NCBI GenBank assembly: GCA_023435225.1
Contig: JAEYRX010000100.1
Span: 1-64,000 of the forward strand
Direction: 5' to 3'
DNA: 64,000 nt
DNA from: Bacillota bacterium
GTDB lineage: Bacteria; Bacillota; UBA4882; UBA8346
Positions 42,410-49,466 of the stretch are shown piece after piece; positions within the stretch are counted from its first letter, which is position 1; every line of letters starts with the position of its first letter. The translations under genes were made by a program, and so were the position numbers. Below the pieces are notes generated by a model. It was not told where the DNA came from, made no database searches, and saw nothing but the letters and a program-made list of their open reading frames with translations.

Positions 42410-42508
42410 TCTTTCTAGTCTGAAAATTATTCGCCCAGCCCCTTGGGGGTTGAGATAGTTTGTAGATAATAGCCTGTGACCCAGGACGGGTCGAAGCCGC
42501 GGAAGATA
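42410..42508 (+). repeat. 95-bp direct repeat, copy 2
   Basis: Second copy of the 39697-39790 sequence (differences are a few single bases). It ends at GCGGAAGATAGG. Confidence 0.8.
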
Positions 42509-42618
42509 GGATGTCTGAGAACGACCCGGTTTTGACAAGACATTAAATTGCAGCTTCTACTCTGGGCAGTGAAAAGGCTAATACCTTTTTCCCTTTTTCT
42601 ATTTTCCCTTTTAAATTT

Positions 42619-42795
42619 TCAATTTTGATCGTCCAACGTCAAGTAAAGCATATCCTTCATTTCATTCACTACAAACTTAGAGCCGGGTTTGAAACCGCAG
42701 TTTTCCAGCCATTTGCCGGAGAGGCGGATCAGTGGGACTTGAGATTTGCCGCGGCGGATGGAGCCGACGGTGTGCTGATGGACGCGTATTTGCAT
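42619..42795 (-). CDS. SymE-like small toxin (AbrB-fold)
   Basis: 58 residues from ATG 42795 with an excellent RBS (CAGGAGGAATATTCCT). VGSIRRGKSQVPLIRLSGKW then LENCGFKPGSKFVV is the SymE core (P.LRLSGKWLE.AGF..G..V.V), an AbrB-related fold. In E. coli SymE is SOS-induced and kept down by the antisense RNA SymR. The conserved leader shared with another small gene could be the place of such control. No antisense promoter was proven here. Confidence 0.8.
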   Translation of the reverse strand: MQIRVHQHTVGSIRRGKSQVPLIRLSGKWLENCGFKPGSKFVVNEMKDMLYLTLDDQN

Positions 42796-42870
42796 AGGAA
42801 TATTCCTCCTGGGATAGGCATGAGGCGAAAGGCGTGAGTATGAAAGTGGTGCCGGGGACGCCTATTTTTG
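42796..42870 (-). repeat. conserved 75-bp leader, copy 2 (SymE-like gene)
   Basis: Minus strand AATAGGCGTCCCCGGCACCA, CTTTCATACTCACGCCTTTC, GCCTCATGCCTATCCCAGGA; only the last 10 bases before ATG differ from the RICDEI leaders. Confidence 0.8.
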
Positions 42871-43291
42871 ATTGCCGGAAACTCGGGCGTAGACCTAACT
42901 CTTACTCCGGCGGTATTCCATCATTGGACCGCCGTGCTTGAACCGTGGTTCCGGTCTTCCCCTGTGATGTTAATCAATGTAGTCATTTCAAGTGAAAGAG
43001 TAACCCTAGCCCCGTAGCTAAAATCTTTTAGATGTTAACGCTCTATTTTCTCAATTGTACGTTATTTGCGACCAAAAATAAAACCTGATGTAAGCCAAAA
43101 ACGACCATTAATTACCGATTTGTTTGTTATCTCTTATTTATCCTTTTGATTCCTCAGTTTCTTAGTTCGCTATTAACGACCATAAGTTCGCTAGTAAATA
43201 ATATACAAATAAATATCCGGATTATATAATAAAAACGTACAGTCTAACCGAACATAGAGGACAAGTATATATTTTATTAAGGAATGACTAA
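42871..43291. other. intergenic region with decayed repeats
   Basis: Begins with a degenerate copy of the CTCTCTTGCTCTCCC element (to about 43015); the rest is AT-rich and holds the promoter of the XRE gene. No gene seen. Confidence 0.45.
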
Positions 43292-43666
43292 ATGGATACT
43301 TTAGGTGCACGACTAAAAAAAATTCGTGAAAATAAAAAGCTATCTCTTCGTAAATTAGGAGAAATAGCCCATTTATCTCATTCATTTATTGCCGATATCG
43401 AATCCGGGCGAAGCAACCCCTCATTAGATACTTTAAAGGCGCTTGCAATAGCTTTGGAAATATCGGTTCCGGAACTGATTGGCAAAAACTCAGACCAGAT
43501 TGTTACTGATAATGATTCTTATTCCCGTTCTATTAACGATGTTTCAATTGATGACCTTCCGCCTGAAGCTCGGAAGGAAATAGAAGATTTTCAGGATTAT
43601 ATCCGGTATAAATACAAGATTCTTAATAAAAAACAAAATAAACCAGATACGCCGAAAAAGAAATAA
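43292..43666 (+). CDS. XRE-family helix-turn-helix regulator
   Basis: 124 residues. HTH at 1-65: LGARLKKIRENKKLSLRKLG, EIAHLSHSFIADIESGRSNP, SLDTLKALAIAL. C-terminal linker and helix DLPPEARKEIEDFQDYIRYK then a Lys-rich tail. RBS AAGGAATGACTAA. Faces the truncated AIPR gene and R-M genes end to end; could be a control protein for the island, which is inference. Confidence 0.85.
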   Translation: MDTLGARLKKIRENKKLSLRKLGEIAHLSHSFIADIESGRSNPSLDTLKALAIALEISVPELIGKNSDQIVTDNDSYSRSINDVSIDDLPPEARKEIEDFQDYIRYKYKILNKKQNKPDTPKKK

Positions 43667-43667
43667 A

Positions 43668-43706
43668 AAAAGGCCATGGTGAAATCCGTGGTCTTTATTT
43701 TTTTGC
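43668..43706. terminator. terminator between XRE and AIPR genes
   Basis: AAAGGCCATGG / CCGTGGTCTTT imperfect stem with T-run TTTATTTTTTT; serves the convergent gene ends. Confidence 0.6.
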
Positions 43707-43710
43707 TCAA

Positions 43711-44013
43711 CTAACAATCTAATGTTAAATCTCCATTGAAACTTTCGAAAATACTGCAACTATATAAACTGAAATAAATTTTGATAGCAACTTTTCCATC
43801 CTTGCACCATAGATGGAAGAGAGAATCAATACCACCATCTCCACCTGCTCCAACAACTCCTTCTTCTAATTCATCCCATGATAGATCTAAGTCTTTTAAT
43901 ATTTGTTCAGAAACAAATAATTCAAAAAATTTCGATTCATCCATTTCTTTAGCGATATCAACTTTTCGTTGTTGTAAAAATTCTGAAAGAATTAATTGAT
44001 CATTTGTTGTCAT
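43711..44013 (-). pseudogene. AIPR (abortive infection phage resistance) protein, N-terminal remnant
   Basis: From ATG 44013 (GGGGTGATAAA upstream) the frame has NDQLILSEFLQQRK, FELFVSEQILKDLDLSWDEL, EEGVVGAGGDGGIDSLFHLW, which is the conserved N terminus of AIPR family proteins (D-x-G-GIDxx). After about 80 residues the text changes to YFSLYSCSIFESFNGDLTLD and stops; the family is normally 500-700 residues. The remaining stub lies downstream of the DUF4928 gene, where AIPR genes are often found. Confidence 0.75.
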
Positions 44014-44038
44014 TTTATCACCCCTAAGTAACTCTTTA

Positions 44039-44971
44039 TCACTCAAACGAGACTTTCAGACTCGGATCAGTTTCATGAGCTTCAATTAACTCATTATATT
44101 TATCAATTAATGATGTAATTGTCACTTTCTGTTCTGCTGTCTTAAACTTACTCCACTCATAAACATTAGCTGCAATAAATTGTTCGATATCAAAAATATC
44201 TATTCTTCCTTGCATTTCATACATGTCGGCTACTGAAAAGGCTGCCGCAAGGCTTTTATATAATGTTACAATAACCGGTCGACAACCTGACTCAATATTT
44301 CGAACGCATTTTTGAATCAATGCCTCTCCAGGTGATGTTGTAACATGAATTATTACATTATCTATTATGAAATCGCCCGTTCTGCCACTAACTGCGTCGG
44401 CTACGGAGAATCCATGATGTTCTATCTGTTCGTCGCCCATAATCAACGCTAATTTTGCTCCCACTAAATGCTGAAGCATAGCGCCCGCGTATTTAGTGCC
44501 CGGATTATCTTTTTGCCTTTTAAAAGCCTGTTGAATAAGATCTTCGACAACCGCTTGCAATGATTTACTTGCGTCAAGTTTTAAAACTAAAGGTTGAGCC
44601 GCAAAATACTCAGTAATCCGTTCGACCCACCAAGCTTCAATTTTTGGAAGAACAGCTATTCCATTCTGATGCAATTCATTCAAGAAAGCTACATAATCAT
44701 GCATGTTGTTAATGCTTTTTCGACTTGTCCGTCCGCCTTCTTCCGCTAAGACTTTGCTGATGCCGTATTCTTTTAAAATTGACTGAACTCTGGACTTTCC
44801 CAGTCCGAGAACTTGTCCTTTACCCTCCGTCACCAAGGCTTCAGAATTCAGCGGAAGTCCTTTTTCCTTCGCAAATCTCGAAACATGAAGAATTGTGGCT
44901 AATTCTCCTTTGGAATATAACTTTTTTTCATTTCTATAATCCGTAAGCCGTTGAAATAAGGTCTCCATCAT
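44039..44971 (-). CDS. DUF4928 protein, probable restriction endonuclease of the R-M set
   Basis: 310 residues from ATG 44971 (AAGGAAATTG upstream). Helical N terminus with FAKEKGLPLNSEALVTEGKG, GLGKSRVQSILKEYGISKVL; C-terminal part AGAMLQHLVGAKLALIMGDE, GFSVADAVSGRTGDFIIDNV, IHVTTSPGEALIQKCVRNIE. The GDF(x)nVxxT layout is compatible with a PD-(D/E)xK-type core. DUF4928 genes travel with Dcm methylases and Vsr. Overlaps the Dcm gene by about 38 bases. Confidence 0.82.
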   Translation of the reverse strand: MMETLFQRLTDYRNEKKLYSKGELATILHVSRFAKEKGLPLNSEALVTEGKGQVLGLGKSRVQSILKEYGISKVLAEEGGRTSRKSINNMHDYVAFLNELHQNGIAVLPKIEAWWVERITEYFAAQPLVLKLDASKSLQAVVEDLIQQAFKRQKDNPGTKYAGAMLQHLVGAKLALIMGDEQIEHHGFSVADAVSGRTGDFIIDNVIIHVTTSPGEALIQKCVRNIESGCRPVIVTLYKSLAAAFSVADMYEMQGRIDIFDIEQFIAANVYEWSKFKTAEQKVTITSLIDKYNELIEAHETDPSLKVSFE

Positions 44972-46085
44972 CAATTTCCTTTTCAGATTGCATTTTAATC
45001 GCGTTCATTAACGGGAAAAGCAAAAATTCCGTCAAATATTGAACTGCTGGAACTGCTACTGCGTCTCCCATCGCTTTATAAGCGTCGTTATATAGTTCAG
45101 GCAAAATGTATGACTCGGGAGCGCCCATAAGTCTTGCGACCTCTTGAGTTGTAAGAAGACGGCTGGAGTATTGATCGCCATTTTTAAAGATGACAAATTG
45201 CCGGCTGCTGCCGCCCTGAGGCGTCCGCAAACAACCGGCAGTTCCATCAAAACGTAACTCTAGCGTTTGTTTGCCGTTTCTTGTCCTTTTGTAGCCGGTC
45301 GCGACCACTTCATCGTGTTCATTAAGTTTGTCTAAGTGCCGTTGTGGAATCAAACTCAATAACTTCTCGGTCTTCTTTTGTCCGTCGCGCGGCGCGTCCC
45401 GCTCAATCACATCCGCAATATTTTTTTGCCGCGACGCTATTGGTTCGGGAACATTCCACCATATCCAATTATTTAAATCGTTTTGAACTCTAATAATGGC
45501 GCCGCTATGTAACCAATTTGGATTTTTACTTGTTAATTCGTCCGGTATTTCAAGATCGCTTTTTACCGCAATTACGAATACTCTAGGCCTGGATTGAGGA
45601 ATCCATCGGGCTGCGTCTAATAAAACCGGGCCAACCCTAAAACCTCTCTTTACCAGTTCCCGATGAAAGATTTTATAATGGTCGCCTTTAGCGCCGGAAA
45701 TAAAACCCGCGACATTTTCCGCCACTAAAAGTTCGGGCCATTGTTCCATCTCATCCATTACTCGAATCCAATCCCAGACCAACCCACTCCGTTTTGCGTT
45801 AATGCCTCCTGTTTTACCGGCGAGAGAGAGGTCCTGGCAAGGAAAACTCGCCCAAGATAAGTCAGCCTCCGGCAAATCTTTGCCATTGATATTCTCGATC
45901 GAGTCTAAATAAAAATGGTTGTCGCCATGATTCGCTTTATAAACGTCCGCTTTCTTCGGACAAATGTCATTCGCCCAGATAACATTAAAAAACGGGCGTA
46001 AAGAGTAGGTGACAAGCCCGCTGCCCGCGAAAAAATCCAAAGCTGTGTAATTTATAAATGTTTTTTTCCCGCCGCGAATCCTCAT
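44934..46085 (-). CDS. dcm: DNA (cytosine-5-)-methyltransferase of the R-M system
   Basis: 383 residues. Motif I LDFFAGSGLVTYSLRPFF, motif IV SWASFPCQDLSLAGKTGG with the catalytic Cys of PCQ, motif VI ENVAGF, motif VIII PQSRPRVFVIAV, motifs IX-X TTQEVARLMGAPESY and DAVAVPAVQYLTEFLL. The target-recognition region (about 190-290) is of moderate size. Methylates C5 of cytosine in the host recognition site. Preceded by vsr (16-base gap). Confidence 0.93.
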   Translation of the reverse strand: MRIRGGKKTFINYTALDFFAGSGLVTYSLRPFFNVIWANDICPKKADVYKANHGDNHFYLDSIENINGKDLPEADLSWASFPCQDLSLAGKTGGINAKRSGLVWDWIRVMDEMEQWPELLVAENVAGFISGAKGDHYKIFHRELVKRGFRVGPVLLDAARWIPQSRPRVFVIAVKSDLEIPDELTSKNPNWLHSGAIIRVQNDLNNWIWWNVPEPIASRQKNIADVIERDAPRDGQKKTEKLLSLIPQRHLDKLNEHDEVVATGYKRTRNGKQTLELRFDGTAGCLRTPQGGSSRQFVIFKNGDQYSSRLLTTQEVARLMGAPESYILPELYNDAYKAMGDAVAVPAVQYLTEFLLFPLMNAIKMQSEKEIDDGDLISTAYGL

Positions 46086-46101
46086 CGATATGCCCTCTCG
46101 T

Positions 46102-46509
46102 TCAGCTGTTTTTAATGATATCCGCTATTTTAACTACTATTAAATCAAAGTCCTCTTTTAATTCATGTTCCCAAATTCTAACGCAAGTCCAACCTAGATC
46201 GGAGTAATATTTATTTGCGCTTTCATCTCTTTTTTTGTTATTTCCGATTTTTTTAGTCCAATAGCTTTCATTTGAATGCGGCATCCGGCAGTGTACCGGG
46301 CAACCATGCCAAAAGCAGGAATCGATAAAAATAACTATTTTCTTATTCTTAATTGAGATATCGGGATGGCCGACCAGATCCTTAACATTCTTCCGATACC
46401 GTATGTTCTTGCTCCATAAAGCTTTCATAACCTTATTTTCCAGTTTTGTATTACTCGACTTTACGGATTGCATTGTTCTTTTGCGGACTTCCGAGGATAC
46501 GTTATCCAT
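46102..46509 (-). CDS. vsr: very short patch repair endonuclease
   Basis: 135 residues. MQSVKSSNTKLENKVMKALW, RYRKNVKDLVGHPDISIKNK with the catalytic Asp of PDI, KIVIFIDSCFWHGCPVHCRM, and GWTCVRIWEHEL. Nicks at T:G mismatches created by deamination of 5-methylcytosine, so it protects the sites methylated by the neighbouring Dcm. RBS AAGGTATTGAT. Confidence 0.95.
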   Translation of the reverse strand: MDNVSSEVRKRTMQSVKSSNTKLENKVMKALWSKNIRYRKNVKDLVGHPDISIKNKKIVIFIDSCFWHGCPVHCRMPHSNESYWTKKIGNNKKRDESANKYYSDLGWTCVRIWEHELKEDFDLIVVKIADIIKNS

Positions 46510-46613
46510 ATCAATACCTTGTTCGATTTAATCTTTATAAAGATTCTACGTCCGCATTTTTCTTCCTTTCCAAACGCTAAAGTTAATTATTGTTCAATTA
46601 TAAGACTACTACG

Positions 46614-46627
46614 CGAACGTATGTTTG
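46614..46627 (-). promoter_or_regulatory. LexA/SOS-type box upstream of the R-M operon
   Basis: CGAACGTATGTTTG on the plus strand, fitting CGAAC-N4-GTTYG. It lies about 105 bases before the vsr start and overlaps TTGACA (46625-46630), a possible -35. Its 13-base core is identical to the box at 41101-41113. Confidence 0.65.
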
Positions 46628-46756
46628 TCAATGGTTAATTATTATCTATTAGATTCACGGAAGTTAGAACCGGCATTTATCATGTCTATTTTTATTCTCC
46701 CGTAGAAATGCGGAGGCTTAGGTCTTTCTAAACATCCTTGTTATTTAATTTTCGCC

Positions 46757-46924
46757 AATCCACGGGTTAAAACCCGCGGCTGTGGAAGACCCTACCGGTT
46801 AAAACCGGTATTAATACCAAAACAAATTATTGCTTAAATATTGGCCTGAATAATTTCCCGTAATGTTTTCTATCGGTTTCAACCGATAAGGTTTATGCCA
46901 GCCATGGGTTTTAACCCGTGGATT
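46757..46924. repeat. 168-bp palindromic element with CCACGGGTTAAAACCCG ends
   Basis: Left end AATCCACGGGTTAAAACCCG, right end GGGTTTTAACCCGTGGATT; inside are a second pair, ACCGGTTAAAACCGGT and ATCGGTTTCAACCGAT, around a 60-base centre. Each arm is itself palindromic. Confidence 0.8.
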
Positions 46925-47046
46925 GAGTTCGAAGCCGCCTATCGCCCCATCCATCAATCGCCATCCGGGCCGGCCAATCTCATTTTCCCTTTTCCGCTCA
47001 ATTTTCACTCTTAAGCGTTTTTATTTTACCATTTACCATTTTCCCT

Positions 47047-47352
47047 TTACACTTTGATCTCCTCTCCGCTCCCGATCCGGTCGATCCACCTGCACAATAT
47101 AATCCCATCCATTAATCCCCGGCTATACATTATCTCGTCCTGGCGGTTCAGTTGTTTCAAGTATTCGGAGCTATAGTTATCCAGGAGCTCCCGGTCCTCC
47201 TTTGGCAGTTTGGCCATGAGTCGCCGGATTAGTTCGGACGGGATCTTTCCCAGTTCTTTGTATTCGGGGTCGTGGATTATGATTTCATCGCAGATCCGGC
47301 AGATCCGGTCGAAGATCAGGCGGTTGATACCGGTGGAATTTTCGCTTAACAT
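47047..47352 (-). CDS. repeated small helical protein (RICDEI type), intact copy
   Basis: 101 residues from ATG 47352 (CAGGAGGACCAGCC upstream). LIFDRICRICDEIIIHDPEY, then SELIRRLMAKLPKEDRELLD, EYLKQLNRQDEIMYSRGLMD and GIILCRWIDRIG: all-helical, charged. The general layout recalls DUF6809-type Firmicutes proteins, but I am unsure. Two broken copies exist at 41353 and 41768-42200, with the same leader and the same 3' flank, so the unit spreads or duplicates as a cassette. Confidence 0.7.
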   Translation of the reverse strand: MLSENSTGINRLIFDRICRICDEIIIHDPEYKELGKIPSELIRRLMAKLPKEDRELLDNYSSEYLKQLNRQDEIMYSRGLMDGIILCRWIDRIGSGEEIKV

Positions 47353-47430
47353 GGGCTGGTCCTCCTGGGATAGGCGTGAGGCACGAGGCGAGAGGCGTGA
47401 GTTTGAAAGTGGTGCCGGGGACGCCTATTT
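47353..47430 (-). repeat. conserved 75-bp leader, copy 3 (intact RICDEI gene)
   Basis: Minus strand AATAGGCGTCCCCGGCACCA, CTTTCAAACTCACGCCTCTC, GCCTCGTGCCTCACGCCTAT, CCCAGGAGGA, then the start codon region. Confidence 0.8.
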
Positions 47431-47640
47431 TTTTGTTGTTAATATGAAAGGTATCGGGACTTGCTCCTTAAAGGAGTAACCATCATTCTCCGAAGTGAAT
47501 ACACCATTGAAATATGATCACTTGTACCCTGTTATGAAGTTTGATAAAATAAATTAAATATACTGGTTTTCCTAAATATCGCTTACGAAAGTGGTAGTTG
47601 GGTAAAGTTCTCCGAAAACTAATTAAAAAATTAACTCTAT

Positions 47641-47682
47641 TAAAGTTTCCTTTTTGGAAACTTTATCTGTTTTTATTATAAG
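47641..47682 (+). promoter_or_regulatory. promoter with AAAGTTTCC-N5-GGAAACTTT operator
   Basis: TAAAGTTTCCTTTTTGGAAA continuing CTTTA is a perfect 10-bp dyad typical of XRE repressor operators. It overlaps the -35 TTGGAA (47654-47659); TATAAG (47677-47682) is the -10 after 17 bases. The XRE gene starts 54 bases later and probably represses itself. Confidence 0.7.
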
Positions 47683-47735
47683 TCGACAAAATGGTAACTG
47701 TCAAGTATAACTTATATTTTTAGGAGGAAAAGTTT

Positions 47736-47969
47736 ATGCCGGACGGTAAAAAGAATCTTTTAGGTGAAAGACTAATAATATTACGGGAAGAATCCGGACT
47801 AACTCAAGAAAAACTGGCGGAGGTTTTTAAAACAAAAAAAGCGACTATTAGCCGCTATGAAACAGGTTCGAGAGACCCTAAGCTTGATACTTTGATTGAT
47901 TTTGCCGACTATTTTGACGTGAGCACTGATTATTTACTGGGACGGACGGAGAATCGGAAAAAGATATAA
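47736..47969 (+). CDS. small XRE-family helix-turn-helix repressor
   Basis: 77 residues, essentially only the HTH: LGERLIILREESGLTQEKLA, EVFKTKKATISRYETGSRDP, KLDTLIDFADYFDVSTDYLLGRT. RBS TTAGGAGGAAAAGTTT. It converges with the 458-residue gene of the kinase-helicase locus. Its palindromic operator upstream suggests autoregulation, and it may control other island genes. Confidence 0.88.
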   Translation: MPDGKKNLLGERLIILREESGLTQEKLAEVFKTKKATISRYETGSRDPKLDTLIDFADYFDVSTDYLLGRTENRKKI

Positions 47970-48005
47970 TAGGTTTTCATTAAATTTTCTAATAGTTCGG
48001 AATCT

Positions 48006-49382
48006 TTATTTAATTTTATTATTCTTGCTTTTATATTTAGTATTTCTATAACTATCATCTTTATTAACTGTATCATAATACTTTTTATATAAAATCATAG
48101 TTTGTGAAAGAGAACTACCAATTTGGTTCAATAATTCTTCATTCTTTTCATTTTTATTAATTGTTTGTCCGGAATTATTTTCTATACTAGAGTTAGGATT
48201 AATTACTAAAACGTTAATCATTGGAGCAATTTCAATAGTAAAATAACTCTGATATTCGGAAAAAAATCCTTTATTTGGTTTATCAACATCAATAAGTACT
48301 TCTAGTTCATCAAGAGAAATGTCACAATTAGGTCTATGATAGAAATTATCAGTTTCAATTATATCTCTTAAAATCCTCCATCCAAAACCGTCATTATAAT
48401 ATAAGACTTCCGAGTTTGGGTACAATCCTGCACATAATCCATACCACAAAATTATATCAGGATACTTTTCAAGGGAAGGACTTAACAAATTCACATATTT
48501 AATAGAACCCGGAGCTATTTGACTAATAATATAAGCAGATAGAAATGAAATTACCCTTTTATCCAAATTACTATCATTTAAAGTGGAAATACATTTTTCA
48601 CTCCAAATAACTCTTTCTTCAATAGTATCTTTCATTTTAATGTTGAAATCATTAAGTTTAAGATAATTATTACTTAGATAACTCCATGTTTCAGGAGAAA
48701 TCTGACCATATTCATTAATATTATTACATGCATTTAAAATCCCATTTAAACTATCTATATTAAACAATGTAGTTTGTGTGTTTTTATTGTTAATTAATGA
48801 ACTAAACACTGACCAAATTTGTTTAATATCCATAACTCTTAGTACCTGCTTTGGATAATTTATTAAATAACGCATCTTTAATAAACGTTCCTCTAAATAA
48901 TTAGTTGTTGAATAAAATGTATTTAAAGAAAACCCTTTACCTATAGCAAAGGAATAAGTACTTTTAATAGCAAGAGGATTAATTTTTCGAATATCTTTAT
49001 TTATATAATGGGTTAAACACTCCCCAAGTATTATACCTATTAAAGATGATTCGAACCCAATAATTGAATTATTATTTATATTGTTATTATCTATTTTTTG
49101 AGGCCATTCAATGACTCTACAAAAAGAAGTAAAAGGTCTAAAAAATACTATATATGTAGATGCCCAAGCAAGAAAATCTCTAAGCTGTCCTTGAGGTACA
49201 TAAATTAATTCAGGTAAGAATATTCCTTTATCTGGTATATTCCCCCAAACAAAAAGTAACTCTTCCTTTAATAAATCGATTGACTTTATATTTATATTAT
49301 CTTCAATTCTTAGTGTTTTGAAAGGGTCTTGACTTTGGATCAAATCTAATAATAGCTTTTTATTTGCTTTAGCAACCCACAT
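48006..49382 (-). CDS. 458-residue protein of unknown family, SOS-box promoter
   Basis: Start ATG 49382 with GAGGAGGAAATAAT. No catalytic motif recognised. N-terminal MWVAKANKKLLLDLIQSQDP, a centre rich in Asn/Ile/Leu with many helices, and a C-terminal DISLDELEVLIDVDKPNKGF, ..SLSQTMILYKKYYDTV. Very AT-rich, like the two genes upstream, which marks all three as acquired together. It is the third member of the kinase-helicase locus but has its own promoter region of 84 bases with a perfect LexA-type palindrome. Could be the effector or sensor of the system. Confidence 0.7.
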   Translation of the reverse strand: MWVAKANKKLLLDLIQSQDPFKTLRIEDNINIKSIDLLKEELLFVWGNIPDKGIFLPELIYVPQGQLRDFLAWASTYIVFFRPFTSFCRVIEWPQKIDNNNINNNSIIGFESSLIGIILGECLTHYINKDIRKINPLAIKSTYSFAIGKGFSLNTFYSTTNYLEERLLKMRYLINYPKQVLRVMDIKQIWSVFSSLINNKNTQTTLFNIDSLNGILNACNNINEYGQISPETWSYLSNNYLKLNDFNIKMKDTIEERVIWSEKCISTLNDSNLDKRVISFLSAYIISQIAPGSIKYVNLLSPSLEKYPDIILWYGLCAGLYPNSEVLYYNDGFGWRILRDIIETDNFYHRPNCDISLDELEVLIDVDKPNKGFFSEYQSYFTIEIAPMINVLVINPNSSIENNSGQTINKNEKNEELLNQIGSSLSQTMILYKKYYDTVNKDDSYRNTKYKSKNNKIK

Positions 49383-49410
49383 ATTATTTCCTCCTCAATA
49401 TAAACTAAAT

Positions 49411-49450
49411 CAGAACGCATGTTCTGTTTAACAGTAACATTTAATAAATT
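49411..49450 (-). promoter_or_regulatory. LexA/SOS-type box and promoter before the 458-residue gene
   Basis: CAGAACGCATGTTCTG (49411-49426) is a perfect palindrome of the GAAC-N4-GTTC type. On the minus strand it follows TACTGT, 17 bases after TAGACA, so the box sits just downstream of a -10, as at 41101. RBS and ATG follow 28 bases later. Confidence 0.65.
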
Positions 49451-49466
49451 ATTTGTCTAGTATATC

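Noticed and set aside
42625..42837. Plus-strand open frame of 70 codons
   Set aside because: It is the complement of the SymE-like gene, which has the strong ribosome-binding site and clear family match on the minus strand.
43292..47969. Whole region as an integrated phage or ICE
   Set aside because: No integrase, recombinase, relaxase or tRNA attachment site was found between 39 and 54 kb; a defence island with repeats fits better.
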